36,594 bases of DNA from Equadaptatus sp045601305. GTDB taxonomy: Bacteria > Synergistota > Synergistia > Synergistales > Synergistaceae. Position 1 is the stretch's first letter; each line of letters starts with the position of its first letter. The stretch covers positions 1 through 36,594 of the forward strand of contig JAZRZG010000144.1 in the NCBI GenBank assembly GCA_045601305.1. The letters are read 5' to 3'. Made by a program: the position numbers and the translations under genes. A model generated the notes under the pieces. The model did not search any database. It was given only the letters and a program-made list of their open reading frames with translations, and was not told the origin of the DNA. Below, piece after piece: positions 1 through 9,445 of this stretch.

Positions 1-218
1 ACAATATCTTTGCCCGGGCGCATATACAGATGATAGGTATTTGAAAGTATTATCTGAGCACCGAGCGTTTCAAGTTCTTCAGGGACAATCGCCTTGACAG
101 TTGCCTGAGTTCCGACAGGCATAAACACAGGAGTTTTGATAACTCCGTGCGGGGTGACAAATTCTCCGGCTCGTGCCCCTGTTTCCTTATCTTCCGCAAT
201 TACTCTGTATTCAAACAT
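1..218 (-). CDS. tgt: Queuine tRNA-ribosyltransferase (Tgt), N-terminal fragment
   Basis: The gene begins with ATG at 216-218 and runs off the left edge, so only the first 72 residues are visible. They contain the family blocks TPVFMPVGTQATVK (residues 29-42) and NTYHLYMRPG (60-69), which sit at the start of the TIM-barrel of bacterial Tgt. The enzyme exchanges the wobble guanine (position 34) of tRNAs with GUN anticodons for preQ1, a step of queuosine synthesis, in the cytoplasm. A GGAG Shine-Dalgarno sequence lies seven nucleotides before the ATG, and the start is 13 nt past the tatD stop, so tgt is the next gene of the same operon. The catalytic aspartates and the zinc site fall outside the window and cannot be checked. 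Confidence 0.95.
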   Translation of the reverse strand, partial: MFEYRVIAEDKETGARAGEFVTPHGVIKTPVFMPVGTQATVKAIVPEELETLGAQIILSNTYHLYMRPGKDI

Positions 219-231
219 ACTTGTCTCCGTT

Positions 232-1020
232 TTACCATTTAAACAAATTTCGGCAGTTGCTTTCAACCGCTTCGGCGAACTTTTCAAGTTCCATGCTCTT
301 CAGCTCTGCAAGGCATTTATATACTTCGGCAACGTACGCAGGCTGATTGCCTTGTCCCCTGTATGGCACTGGCGCAAGATATGGTGTGTCAGTTTCACAG
401 AGCATTCTGTCAAGCGGCATCTGCTCTGCGATTTTGCGCAGTTCTTTGGAATTTTTATACGTAACGATTCCGCTGAAGGAAATATAAAAACCTATATCAA
501 GCGCCTTTTCTGCTTCCTCATAACTTCCGCTGAAACAGTGAATTATGCCGCCGCATTTTTCGGCACCGTGCGCGTTCAGTATTTCAAGCACGTCCTTCAT
601 CGCGTCTCCATCTGCCTTGTTTTTTGCGTCTCTGACGTGAACAACTATAGGTTTATTAACTTCTTTTGCCCACTCAATCTGTTCTGCGAATATTTTTTTC
701 TGCAATTCGCAGTCTTTCATATCCCAGTAATAATCTATTCCTATTTCTCCTATTGCCGCGACTTTGTTTTTTTGAGCAAGCGATTTCAGTTCTTCAGTTA
801 TACCGCGCGGCATTTTGGCAGTTTCTTCCGGGTGCAGCCCTACTGCAGACCAAATTTCTTTGTATTTTTCAGCCTGACGTACTGAATTTAGGCTGCTTTC
901 GTAATTACAGCCCGCATAAAGCATCCGACGGACACCTTTGCCGAATGCAGTTTGCAGCATTCCCTCGAGTCCGTCGGGAAAGTATTCCGAATCAAGATGA
1001 CAGTGTACGTCGATAAACAA
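232..1020 (-). CDS. tatD: TatD family metal-dependent hydrolase
   Basis: A 262-residue protein, the usual length for TatD DNase-like hydrolases with an amidohydrolase TIM barrel. The metal ligands expected for the family are visible: the HxH pair H6/H8, E92 in GEIGIDYYW, H128, H161 in IIHCFSG, and D211 in CETDTPYLAP. Family members are 3'-5' DNA/RNA exonucleases or deoxyribonucleases; the physiological substrate here is unknown. The start is a TTG at 1018-1020. No ATG or GTG fits the family N-terminus (M-F-I-D-V-H-C-H), and the TTG lies five nucleotides after the metG stop with only a weak ribosome binding site, so translation is probably coupled to metG. The pairing of metG with tatD is common in bacteria. 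Confidence 0.93.
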   Translation of the reverse strand: MFIDVHCHLDSEYFPDGLEGMLQTAFGKGVRRMLYAGCNYESSLNSVRQAEKYKEIWSAVGLHPEETAKMPRGITEELKSLAQKNKVAAIGEIGIDYYWDMKDCELQKKIFAEQIEWAKEVNKPIVVHVRDAKNKADGDAMKDVLEILNAHGAEKCGGIIHCFSGSYEEAEKALDIGFYISFSGIVTYKNSKELRKIAEQMPLDRMLCETDTPYLAPVPYRGQGNQPAYVAEVYKCLAELKSMELEKFAEAVESNCRNLFKW

Positions 1021-1025
1021 TTTGT

Positions 1026-2975
1026 TTAGCCGATTCTCGTACCTGCAGGAATTGAATCATCCATGACAGTAAGAAGCGTAAGCTGTTCTTCTTTCGCAGT
1101 CGCAGCAGCCAAAAGCATTCCGTTGGATTCATTGCCGCGGATTTTTGCCGGTTTGAGGTTGCAGAGCACGACAATTTTCTTGCCGATTAAATCTTCAGGC
1201 TTGAAAAATTTGCGTATGCCTGAAACTATAGTGCGTTTTTCGTAGCCGAGGTCAATGCTTACCAAATAAAGTTTGTCTGAGTTCTGCGCCGCTTCAACCT
1301 TTTCAACAAGCGCTACTCTGAGTTCCTGCTGCGAGAAATTTTCTATTGTAGTTTCTTCTTCATGCTTTCCGTAATCTCTTGCCGCTGCAGGATTCTGTTT
1401 TGCAAGACGCGCAGCGTCGCGGATTTTTCTTTCTCCCGCCCATTTTTCGACGTCAATGCGCGGGAAAAGTATTTCTCCTTTGGTGACTGTTACATCAAAG
1501 TCACTGCCCCATTTCCATCCTGCGCGCGCACCGTCAAAGAGCGAGGCGGAAAGTCCGAGCTGGGCATAGGTTTTCTCTGCCGCATAAGGCATAAACGGAG
1601 CGGTAAGTATCGCCGTTAATCTCAGCGCTTCCCAAAGGGTGCGGAGAACAGTGTCAAGGCGTTCGACGTTTTCTTCCCTGCCGAGTTTCCACGGCTCTGT
1701 TTCGTCAATGTATTTGTTGCAGCGGCTTATGAAAGCCCAAATTGTTTTAAGCGTGTCATCAAAGGCAAATCTGCCCATGAGTTCTTCCGCTTTTTCAAGC
1801 GTTTCTTCAGCCATTGACTGTATTTCTTTGTCAAGGTCAGTCTGAACAACGTTCTGCGGCAGTCTGCCTTCGCGGTATTTGACGAGCATCTGCGTGCTTC
1901 TGGAAAGCAGGTTTCCGAAGTCATTAGCAAGGTCAGAATTGATATGCTGCACCATAGCGGCTTCCGCAAAGTCACCGTCAAGTCCGAAAGGAACCTGACG
2001 AAGCAGGAAATAACGGAACGCATCTACTCCGTAAACGTCAGCCATTTCAAACGGGTCAACAACGTTGCCGACGGATTTTGACATTTTCGCGCCGTCAACC
2101 GTCCACCAGCCGTGCGCAAAAACACGTTTCGGCGACTCAATACCAAGTGCCATAAGCACCGCCGGCCATATTACACAGTGGAAACGAATTATGTCTTTAC
2201 CGACGAGATGATTCGCAGCCTGCCAGTATTTTTCCAGCTCTTCGTTGTTTTCTTCGCTGCTCAGTGCCGATACATAGTTAAGCAGAGCGTCAAACCATAC
2301 GTAGATAACGTGTTTGTCATCGCCTGGAACAGGAATGCCCCATTTAAGCGTGGTGCGCGATATCGACTGATCGCAGAGTCCCGATTTGATGTAGCTTATT
2401 ACTTCGTTATAGCGCGATTTCGGCATAATCGCATCAGGATTTTCTTCATAGTATTTGAGAAGCTTTTCCGCGTATTTTGACTGTTTGAAGAAATAAGTTT
2501 CCTCTTTCATTCTGACAAGCGGACGATGGCAGTCAGGACAGCTGTTGCCTTCACCCATCTGTGCGTCAGGCACGTAAGTCTCACAGGGTACACAGTACCA
2601 GCCTTCATATTCTCCCTTGTATATATCTCCGCTGTCGAGCAGCTTTTTGAACGCCTTCTGCACAAATTCAACGTGACGGTCATCGGTTGTGCGGATAAAA
2701 TCATCATTGGATATATTCAGCACTTTCCAGAGCTTCTGGAAATTCTGCACGACCTCATCACACAACTCCTGCGGCGTGATACCGCGTTTTTCAGCAGAGT
2801 TCTGAATTTTCTGTCCATGTTCGTCAGTTCCGGTCAGAAACCATGTTTTGTCCCCGCCAGACCGGTGCCAGCGCGCAAGTGTGTCCGCGGCAACAGTCGT
2901 ATAAGCATGACCTATGTGCGGTACATCATTTACATAGTAAATCGGTGTAGTTATATAAAAGCTTTTTTCGGACAT
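1026..2975 (-). CDS. metG: Methionyl-tRNA synthetase
   Basis: A 649-residue class Ia aminoacyl-tRNA synthetase that charges tRNA(Met) in the cytoplasm. The HIGH motif is at residues 20-23. A four-cysteine zinc knuckle (CVPC then CPDC) follows near residues 128-150, and KMSKS lies near residue 300. After the anticodon-binding helical domain there is a C-terminal OB-fold tRNA-binding domain (about residues 545-649), as in dimeric MetG. I place the start at the ATG at 2973-2975, because GGGAGG at 2983-2988 is an ideal Shine-Dalgarno sequence seven nucleotides upstream. An in-frame TTG five codons earlier would make that ribosome site coding and is unlikely. It follows rsmI closely: the Shine-Dalgarno sequence lies just after the rsmI stop. 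Confidence 0.97.
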   Translation of the reverse strand: MSEKSFYITTPIYYVNDVPHIGHAYTTVAADTLARWHRSGGDKTWFLTGTDEHGQKIQNSAEKRGITPQELCDEVVQNFQKLWKVLNISNDDFIRTTDDRHVEFVQKAFKKLLDSGDIYKGEYEGWYCVPCETYVPDAQMGEGNSCPDCHRPLVRMKEETYFFKQSKYAEKLLKYYEENPDAIMPKSRYNEVISYIKSGLCDQSISRTTLKWGIPVPGDDKHVIYVWFDALLNYVSALSSEENNEELEKYWQAANHLVGKDIIRFHCVIWPAVLMALGIESPKRVFAHGWWTVDGAKMSKSVGNVVDPFEMADVYGVDAFRYFLLRQVPFGLDGDFAEAAMVQHINSDLANDFGNLLSRSTQMLVKYREGRLPQNVVQTDLDKEIQSMAEETLEKAEELMGRFAFDDTLKTIWAFISRCNKYIDETEPWKLGREENVERLDTVLRTLWEALRLTAILTAPFMPYAAEKTYAQLGLSASLFDGARAGWKWGSDFDVTVTKGEILFPRIDVEKWAGERKIRDAARLAKQNPAAARDYGKHEEETTIENFSQQELRVALVEKVEAAQNSDKLYLVSIDLGYEKRTIVSGIRKFFKPEDLIGKKIVVLCNLKPAKIRGNESNGMLLAAATAKEEQLTLLTVMDDSIPAGTRIG

Positions 2976-2993
2976 TGCAATGCCTCCCAAAAA

Positions 2994-3809
2994 TTATTTT
3001 GCGTCAAGAAGAGCCTTCTTTATCCTGTTTGGAGCTGTCCCATATTTTTCAGCAATTAAGTTTACAACATTTTTTATCGTTTCTCCAGTACCATAAAGTC
3101 TTTTCGCTTCTTCAAGCCATTCCATATCATCTGTTTCCTTTTCATAAGCACCTTCAACAACACAGACAAATTCTCCGCGCAGCTGTTCCTGCGTGATTAA
3201 ATCCTTAAATGAACCCAACGCGGCAGTAACAGTTTCCTGATGTATTTTTGATATCTCGCGAACAAGCGATGCTTTTCTGTTACCGAGTACCGAAGCGAGC
3301 AGTTCAATTTCATTCAGCAGCCCATGCGGGGCTATGTAAAAAACAAGCGTATTTTTAACTTCAGCATATTCGGCAAGCGTTTTTCTTTTCTCGCTGTCTT
3401 TTCCTTTAAGAAACCCGACAAACGTAAACCGTTCCATTCCGATACCTGACAGCAGCAGTGCCGGAAGAAGCGCGTTGGCTCCTGGTAGCACATCGACAGG
3501 CAAATTGTTTTCAAGCATATATTTAACAACGATTCCACCCGGATCTGACAACCCTGGAGTACCTGCATCAGAAACAAGGGCAACATTTTTACCGCTCCTG
3601 ACAAGTTGTGCGATTTCATTGCAGCGCTCTTTTTCATTATGTTCATGACAGGAAATCAGTGGCTTCTTGATTTCATAATGATTAAGCAGCTGCAGTGTAT
3701 GCCGTGTATCTTCACATGCTATAACATCAGCCTCACGCAACACGCGAATACCTCTGAGCGTCATATCCTCCAGATTACCTATAGGTGTCGAAACAACTGT
3801 CAGCGGCAT
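2994..3809 (-). CDS. rsmI: 16S rRNA (cytidine-1402-2'-O)-methyltransferase RsmI
   Basis: A 271-residue SAM-dependent methyltransferase of the tetrapyrrole-methylase superfamily. It shows the RsmI blocks STPIGNLEDMTLR (residues 7-19), EDTRHT (33-38), SDAGTPGLSDPG (80-91) and PGANALLPALLLSG. RsmI methylates the 2'-OH of C1402 in the decoding centre of 16S rRNA, which tunes start-codon selection and reading-frame fidelity. The ATG at 3807-3809 follows an AAGGAG Shine-Dalgarno sequence. The gene lies 11 nt after trmN6 and just before metG. Three adjacent genes here act on tRNA or rRNA, so the segment is a translation cluster. Confidence 0.96.
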   Translation of the reverse strand: MPLTVVSTPIGNLEDMTLRGIRVLREADVIACEDTRHTLQLLNHYEIKKPLISCHEHNEKERCNEIAQLVRSGKNVALVSDAGTPGLSDPGGIVVKYMLENNLPVDVLPGANALLPALLLSGIGMERFTFVGFLKGKDSEKRKTLAEYAEVKNTLVFYIAPHGLLNEIELLASVLGNRKASLVREISKIHQETVTAALGSFKDLITQEQLRGEFVCVVEGAYEKETDDMEWLEEAKRLYGTGETIKNVVNLIAEKYGTAPNRIKKALLDAK

Positions 3810-3820
3810 ATCTGTCTCCT

Positions 3821-4534
3821 TTACAAACTGTAATTTTCCAGCATTTCTTCTGTTTCTTTTCCGTTTTTATCCAACACAAAAAGCGGTGCCAGGACAGAGT
3901 TTCCTTTTTTTGCGGCGCGAACAGCTTCAATCAGCACCACCGATGCCTCAGACAATGGCTTAGGATGAACAAAACGAACCTTTTTTACACCTATATTGTT
4001 TCTTTCCAACAATTCAAAAAGTTCCGCAGCGCGTGAGGCAGTCATTATCATATCCAGTCTGCCCTTATTTTTCAGCAGATAACGCGCGGCTGCAACAACA
4101 TCTTCCAAATTGCAGTCGGTATCCTGTCTTGCAGAGGCAACTGCTTCCGACGGACTAATTTTGCTGCCGGCATCTGCTTCAAAATACGGCGGATTGATCA
4201 CTATTCTATCAAAACTCTGCGCAGCCCACAGTTTTTTATATTCCCTTAGGTCTGCTGTTTCAAACACAGCGTTTATACCGTTGAATTCTGCGTTTTCTTT
4301 AGCCAGTTCAATCAGATGCGGCTGTATGTCTATTCCCGTAACGTCAAAACCTCGTTTTGCAAGTATCAGAGAAATTGCCCCGTGCGCACAACCGAGTTCA
4401 AGAATTTTTTCACTTTTTTTCGGTTGTGTAAAATGAGCAAGAAGGATTGTGTCAATATTGACACGCAATCCCTCCTGTGCCTCAGGCTGCTTAATTTTCA
4501 GCGCGCCTCGGAGCAGATCCTCATATTTTTCCAT
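3821..4534 (-). CDS. trmN6: TrmN6-type tRNA (adenine-N6) methyltransferase
   Basis: A 237-residue Rossmann-fold methyltransferase. The SAM-binding loop is ELGCAHG (residues 46-52), the acidic end of strand 2 is D69 (GIDIQ), and the catalytic N6-adenine motif is NPPYF (114-118). This layout matches the YfiC/TrmN6 family, which makes m6A37 in tRNA1(Val); the exact base target here is inferred from the family. The smc stop and this start overlap as TAATG (4532-4536), a typical coupled junction. An alternative is another N6-adenine or small-molecule methyltransferase of the same fold, because NPPY alone does not fix the substrate. Confidence 0.85.
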   Translation of the reverse strand: MEKYEDLLRGALKIKQPEAQEGLRVNIDTILLAHFTQPKKSEKILELGCAHGAISLILAKRGFDVTGIDIQPHLIELAKENAEFNGINAVFETADLREYKKLWAAQSFDRIVINPPYFEADAGSKISPSEAVASARQDTDCNLEDVVAAARYLLKNKGRLDMIMTASRAAELFELLERNNIGVKKVRFVHPKPLSEASVVLIEAVRAAKKGNSVLAPLFVLDKNGKETEEMLENYSL

Positions 4535-7500
4535 TACGCCCAGTCTTCCATACGAACACCGACAACCTGAGACAGACCGGGTTCCTGAAGCGTAACGCCG
4601 TAAAGCACATCAGCACGCTCCATAGTAATCCTGCGGTGTGTCATGCAAAGTATTTGTCTGCGCTGTGCATATTCTTTAACAAGATTTGAGAGTCTGCGCA
4701 AATTAACCTCGTCAAGCGCAGCATCAACCTCATCAAGCACTGCCAACGGACAGTTCGCGACTTCCATTGAAGCGAACAGAAGGGCAATGGCCGCAAGAGA
4801 TTTTTCTCCGCCCGACAATTGTGCTATACCAAGTGGATGTTTTCCCGGCGGACGCGCAACAACATCAACCCCTGTTTCCCATATCGTCGGCGCGTCTGTC
4901 ATTTCAAGGTGCGCTTCACCACCGCCGAACAACGTGCGGAAAATAGAGCAGAATTTATCATCAACTTGCTGCAAGGCCTCAGTAAAAATCTGCTGTGCTT
5001 TATTATCAGCTTCGGTAATCAGCCTGTTAAGTTCATCCGCACTCCCTTTGACATCTGTCATATGCGCTTCCATAAACCCGAGTCTCTGCTGAAGATTATC
5101 ATCTTCCGAAAGAACCCCCATATTGACATCGCCGTACTGTTTGATTTTTCTGTCACCGTCACGAATCTTTTTGCGGAGTTCTTCAAGATTTACATCATCC
5201 GGCAGCACTTCCTGACCGGGATAAGGATATTTCTCTTCCCAGCTGGAAATCATCTCTTCAATTTCTTTGCGCAGAGCTTCACGCTTTGTCTCAACTGCAG
5301 AGAATTTATCCGTCATTGTACGCAGACGGTGCTCTGCGTTCTGAACTCTCTGTTCTCCGTACTTGCTGCGCATCTGAAGTATTGAATATCCGCCCACCTG
5401 TTTATCCATTTCAACAACAAGTTCTTGTCTGCGATTGTGAATATTCAAACATTCTTTTCCTATTTGAGAAAGTGCCGCTTTATCCTGCAAACAGCGATAA
5501 TCAAGATCTGCAAGTTCTTCGTCAAGTGTCCCGATTTTTCCCTCTTCAGCACGTATTTCATTGTTGATACGTTCAATCAGCGCAAATTTGGCACTAGCAC
5601 GTTCAGCCGCAACCGCAACTTCCGAACGCAATTTTTCGCGTTCCTCTATAAGTTTGCGATCATCCTCAACCTCTCCATGTTCGTCCCAGCGTTTTTCAAG
5701 TTCATCCATAGCTGCAAGAATTTCCTGCCAGCGAATTCCTTCGCTTTTGATAGACTCAAACAAGCGGTCTTTTTCGCCCTCTATACGTTTCTGCTCCTTC
5801 ACGTAGCTTTCCTTTCGGTCTGTAAGCAGTGCGATATGTCCATCAAGCTCTCGGATTTTTCTTGTATATTCTTCATTTTGGTCAGAAGCCTTCATTTCCT
5901 CAGCTTCTTGTTTCTTGTATTCTGCACCAAGCATTTCGGCGAGTTTCGTTGCTTCTTCGGCTTCTTTTTCAAGCACTGAAAGTTGAGCTTTAAGTTTTAT
6001 AGCTTTTCCGCTGTCCTGACGTTTACCGCCGGACACAGTCCCGCCGGGTTGAAAAACATCGCCTTCCAGAGAGACTATAGGAGCTTTAAACCCTGAACGC
6101 GCTATTTGTTTGCCTGTTTCAAAATCTTTAACTACAAGCAGGTCTCCCATAATGTGCTGAATTGCAGGAAGCCAACGTTCCTCAACCTTAATTAAATCAA
6201 CAGCCCAGCCAACTATACCTGATAATGGCAGCATATAGTCATAATTTGGGAAACGAGGTCTGCAGCGTTCAAGCGGCAAACAGGTAACACGGCCGCCATT
6301 ATTTTGTTTAAGCTTGTCAATACAGCGTCCGGCTTCATCAATGTCTTCAACAAGAAGATGGAACTGTTTTGCGCCAAGAAATGCTTCAAAAGCCGTTGAA
6401 AGTGAATTATCGCAGCTGAATACATCGATAACAGCGCGCGGAGCAGCGTTGAGCCTGTTCAGTTTTGCCGCTGAAAGCAGAAACTGTACAGGTCTCGGAT
6501 AAATATCTCCCTGCAGTGCATCCATTACTTCATTCAGTTTTGAGCGCGCCTGTGATGCTGTTCTACGCGCCTGCTGTAGCTCCGTTGCAAGCTGCTGCAC
6601 TTTTGCATAGAGCATCCCATGTTTTTTTACAAGTTCTTCCTGTTCGGCAAGCAGCGTATCACGCCGTGTTTCCTGATCGTTTATCTCTTTGTCTATATCC
6701 TTGCGCGGGTCTTTTTCTTCCCTTTTCTTATTGCGCAGTTCCAAAACTTCTCTGCCAAGAAAATTAAGTTTTGCTTTCAGCTTTTCAATTTCAGCTTCAA
6801 GGTTTCCGCGTTCGTTGTTAAGCTCTTCACGCTCAGCTTTCTGCTCGTCAAGCCTCATGTTAAAATCCGCCCATTGTTTCTCTACGGCTTCAAGCGTCTT
6901 TTGGCTTTTTTGAAGTGCAACGGTTGCTTTTTTGTTTTCCTGCTGATTTTTTTCTTGGTCTGCGATTAGTTCGTTCAGATGCAGTCTGCTTTTTTCAAGG
7001 TCTGCTTTTGCCTGTACCATACGTCCTTTTGCGGCACGAAGCGACGACGCCGATGCAACGCCGGATTTTGTCAGACTTTCAAAACGGCTTCTGCACTGCT
7101 CAAGTTCCCATGTCTGTTCTTTTTGTGACTGCGCTATCTCGTTAAGTGCTTTTTCAGTTTTCTCGCACAATTTTTTCCATGCTTCCAGCCAAGCGCTTAT
7201 TTTCTTCTGAACGGCTTCAGCCTCCGCGTTCTCTGTGCCTATTCTGTCAAGTTCGCTTTCCGCGGCAGACCGTCTCACCCAGTAAAGAAGTCTTCTGCCA
7301 TCTTCAATACTGTCCATTATTCCCTTTATTTTTCTGGCACGTTCAACTTCAGGCTTAATTTCCTCACGGCGCGTTTCCAGTTCTGCCATAAGATTTTTGA
7401 TCCGGTCATATTCCTCTTTTACCGTTACAAGTCTGTCAGCTGCATTCATGCGTTTTTTGCGGTAAATTTCAGTTCCGAACAGAGCTTCAAGGCGTTTTCT

Positions 7501-7953
7501 TCTTTCTGCCGGTCGTTCCTGAATTGCCTCTGCCACTTCGCCCTGCCCGATAAAAGCAAAGCGGTCGCCGTCAAGTTTCCAGCGTGTTTTCATTTCTTCA
7601 AGGTCGGTCAGCGTACTCTTGACACCGTCGATAAACAGAGACGTTGCGCCGTCAGGCGCAGTAACGCGGCGCTTTACTATGCTCGTGCTGTCTTCTTCAC
7701 GAAATTGAAGTACAACTTCTCCTTCCTTAGCTTTACTTAAACCGGAGGACCCTTGGAACAGCAAATCGCTTTGCCTTGTTATTCGAAGTCTTGTCGCTGA
7801 ACTGTCTCCCAATGACCAGCGAAGAGCGTCAAGCAAGTTGCTTTTACCGCTCCCGTTAGGTCCGACTATAGCAGTTAACCCGGGAGGCAGAATCAAATCA
7901 TGAGATCCACCAAAGGATTTAAATCCTCTGAGTTGAAGGCGTCCTATATACAC
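4534..7953 (-). CDS. smc: Chromosome segregation ATPase SMC
   Basis: A 1139-residue structural maintenance of chromosomes protein, which acts with ScpA/ScpB as the condensin that compacts and resolves the nucleoid. Walker A is GPNGSGKS (residues 31-38). Two long heptad-rich coiled coils flank a central hinge that contains the conserved blocks QNNGGRVTCLPLE and FKAPIVSLEGDVFQPGGTVSGG. The C-terminal head has the ABC signature LSGGEKSLAAIALLFA and Walker B CPLAVLDEVDAALD. The start is the GTG at 7951-7953, preceded by AGGAGG (7963-7968) with nine nucleotides of spacing, and it gives the canonical N-terminus M-Y-I-G-R-L-Q-L-R-G-F-K-S-F. An upstream in-frame start would add 16 residues that include the ribosome site. 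The first 35 bp overlap the end of rng. Confidence 0.97.
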   Translation of the reverse strand: MYIGRLQLRGFKSFGGSHDLILPPGLTAIVGPNGSGKSNLLDALRWSLGDSSATRLRITRQSDLLFQGSSGLSKAKEGEVVLQFREEDSTSIVKRRVTAPDGATSLFIDGVKSTLTDLEEMKTRWKLDGDRFAFIGQGEVAEAIQERPAERRKRLEALFGTEIYRKKRMNAADRLVTVKEEYDRIKNLMAELETRREEIKPEVERARKIKGIMDSIEDGRRLLYWVRRSAAESELDRIGTENAEAEAVQKKISAWLEAWKKLCEKTEKALNEIAQSQKEQTWELEQCRSRFESLTKSGVASASSLRAAKGRMVQAKADLEKSRLHLNELIADQEKNQQENKKATVALQKSQKTLEAVEKQWADFNMRLDEQKAEREELNNERGNLEAEIEKLKAKLNFLGREVLELRNKKREEKDPRKDIDKEINDQETRRDTLLAEQEELVKKHGMLYAKVQQLATELQQARRTASQARSKLNEVMDALQGDIYPRPVQFLLSAAKLNRLNAAPRAVIDVFSCDNSLSTAFEAFLGAKQFHLLVEDIDEAGRCIDKLKQNNGGRVTCLPLERCRPRFPNYDYMLPLSGIVGWAVDLIKVEERWLPAIQHIMGDLLVVKDFETGKQIARSGFKAPIVSLEGDVFQPGGTVSGGKRQDSGKAIKLKAQLSVLEKEAEEATKLAEMLGAEYKKQEAEEMKASDQNEEYTRKIRELDGHIALLTDRKESYVKEQKRIEGEKDRLFESIKSEGIRWQEILAAMDELEKRWDEHGEVEDDRKLIEEREKLRSEVAVAAERASAKFALIERINNEIRAEEGKIGTLDEELADLDYRCLQDKAALSQIGKECLNIHNRRQELVVEMDKQVGGYSILQMRSKYGEQRVQNAEHRLRTMTDKFSAVETKREALRKEIEEMISSWEEKYPYPGQEVLPDDVNLEELRKKIRDGDRKIKQYGDVNMGVLSEDDNLQQRLGFMEAHMTDVKGSADELNRLITEADNKAQQIFTEALQQVDDKFCSIFRTLFGGGEAHLEMTDAPTIWETGVDVVARPPGKHPLGIAQLSGGEKSLAAIALLFASMEVANCPLAVLDEVDAALDEVNLRRLSNLVKEYAQRRQILCMTHRRITMERADVLYGVTLQEPGLSQVVGVRMEDWA

Positions 7954-9433
7954 TTGCCCAACCCTCCTTTTTTTGCAGCGTTTCAATTCTGCGTTCAACA
8001 TTCACGGCAGAATCTTGCATTTCAAGTCTGTATTTGCCCCAGTAAAATTCCGGACATCCACGTAATATAATTTTCTTTTCAAATTCTTCTTCCCAGGCAG
8101 GAAGAACCCTATTGGCAATATATTGTGCAATTGCAGGGTAACACTCCAAAATCAGTGCTTCAGCACTCGAATTGCAGCATACTTTACGGATAAAACGCTT
8201 TATGTGCATTGCCATGCTTTCTTCTTTTTCGACAAGCCCTAAACCTGCGCAATGCGGACATCCGCGCATCATTTCGGCGCCTAAATCAGAATACGCTCTT
8301 TTTCTCGTAATCTCAACAAGTCCAAGTTCAGTTACACCGTAAACTTTCGCTTTGCATCTGTCATCCTTCAACTGAAATTGCATTTCGTTTACGAGTGTAC
8401 GGTTATCCTCTTCACTTTCCATATCTATAAAATCTATTATAATTATTCCGCCAAGTGCCCGTAGCCTAAGCTGCCGTGCTATTTCTGCTGTTGCTTCCAG
8501 ATTGGTCTTTAAAACTGTATCCCTAAGGCTCTTTGAACCAATAAATTTTCCTGTATTGACATCTATGACCGTTAATGCCTCAGTCTGATCTATGACAAGA
8601 AACCCTCCGGAAGCAAGCCATACTTTTCTTGCCTGCGCTTCAAGAAGCTTATTTTCAATATTGTAAACATCAAATATCGGTGTTTTACTGTCATAAAAAT
8701 GGATGTCAATTTTCTTTTCGGGCAGAAACCGGTTTATCCACGCCTTAACATTTTGATAGTCAGTTTCTGTATCTATTACTATTTCATTGATGTCATCTGA
8801 CACTTCGTCACGCAGTACCCGTTCAAGCAACCCCAAATCTCTGTGCACTAAACAAGGTGCCGAATTATTATCCGCTTTTGATTTAATATTTTCCCATAAC
8901 GAAATAAGTTCTTTAATATCTGTTTTCAGAGCATTTTCATCGATACCTATTGCAGCCGTGCGTATAATAACACCGCAATGTTCGGGTTTATACCGTCTTA
9001 TTGTTTCACGTAAACGCTCACGTTCTGTTTCATCCTCAATACGTTTTGAAACACCTGTTTCATGTCCATTTGGGATAAGCACAAGATATCTGCCTGCCAA
9101 CGATATTCTGGGACTTAACCTTGCGCCTTTGCCTTTGCGCGGGTTTTTGGTCACCTGCACAAGCATATCTTTCCCAATCTTAACATCAGTACCGTGTGCA
9201 TCAGCCAGGTACATAAAACCGCTTCTGCCGTCTCCTAAATTAAGGAAAGCAGCATGCATTCCTTGCAGTACACTGTCTACCTTCGCTTTGTATATCTCGC
9301 CAGTTCTCTGGATATCAAACGAACGTTCTATGAAAAAATCATACAACTTTTCGTGTTCATCAAGTATTGCTATTCTTGCTTCTTCTGCGTCAATCAGATT
9401 CGCAACTATTTTTCTTGTATGTTTATCTTCCAT
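7919..9433 (-). CDS. rng: Ribonuclease G / E family endoribonuclease
   Basis: A 504-residue RNase E/G catalytic core without the long C-terminal scaffold of RNase E, so it is of the RNase G type. An S1 RNA-binding domain spans roughly residues 38-118. The DNase I-like catalytic part has IDVNTGKFIG (D291) and IIIDFIDM (residues 331-338), the expected metal-binding aspartates. The Zn-link CPHC is at C392-C395, used for dimerisation. The enzyme makes single-strand cuts in A/U-rich RNA and matures rRNA 5' ends. It starts 12 nt after the DUF2344 stop. Its last 35 bp contain the ribosome site and start codon of smc in another frame, so smc translation may depend on ribosomes finishing rng. Confidence 0.95.
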   Translation of the reverse strand: MEDKHTRKIVANLIDAEEARIAILDEHEKLYDFFIERSFDIQRTGEIYKAKVDSVLQGMHAAFLNLGDGRSGFMYLADAHGTDVKIGKDMLVQVTKNPRKGKGARLSPRISLAGRYLVLIPNGHETGVSKRIEDETERERLRETIRRYKPEHCGVIIRTAAIGIDENALKTDIKELISLWENIKSKADNNSAPCLVHRDLGLLERVLRDEVSDDINEIVIDTETDYQNVKAWINRFLPEKKIDIHFYDSKTPIFDVYNIENKLLEAQARKVWLASGGFLVIDQTEALTVIDVNTGKFIGSKSLRDTVLKTNLEATAEIARQLRLRALGGIIIIDFIDMESEEDNRTLVNEMQFQLKDDRCKAKVYGVTELGLVEITRKRAYSDLGAEMMRGCPHCAGLGLVEKEESMAMHIKRFIRKVCCNSSAEALILECYPAIAQYIANRVLPAWEEEFEKKIILRGCPEFYWGKYRLEMQDSAVNVERRIETLQKKEGWASVYRTPSTQRI

Positions 9434-9445
9434 ATCTGCTCTATC

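Noticed and set aside
136..885. A 249-codon plus-strand open frame over tgt and tatD
   Set aside because: It runs antisense to two recognised genes with all their motifs and shows no recognisable domain.
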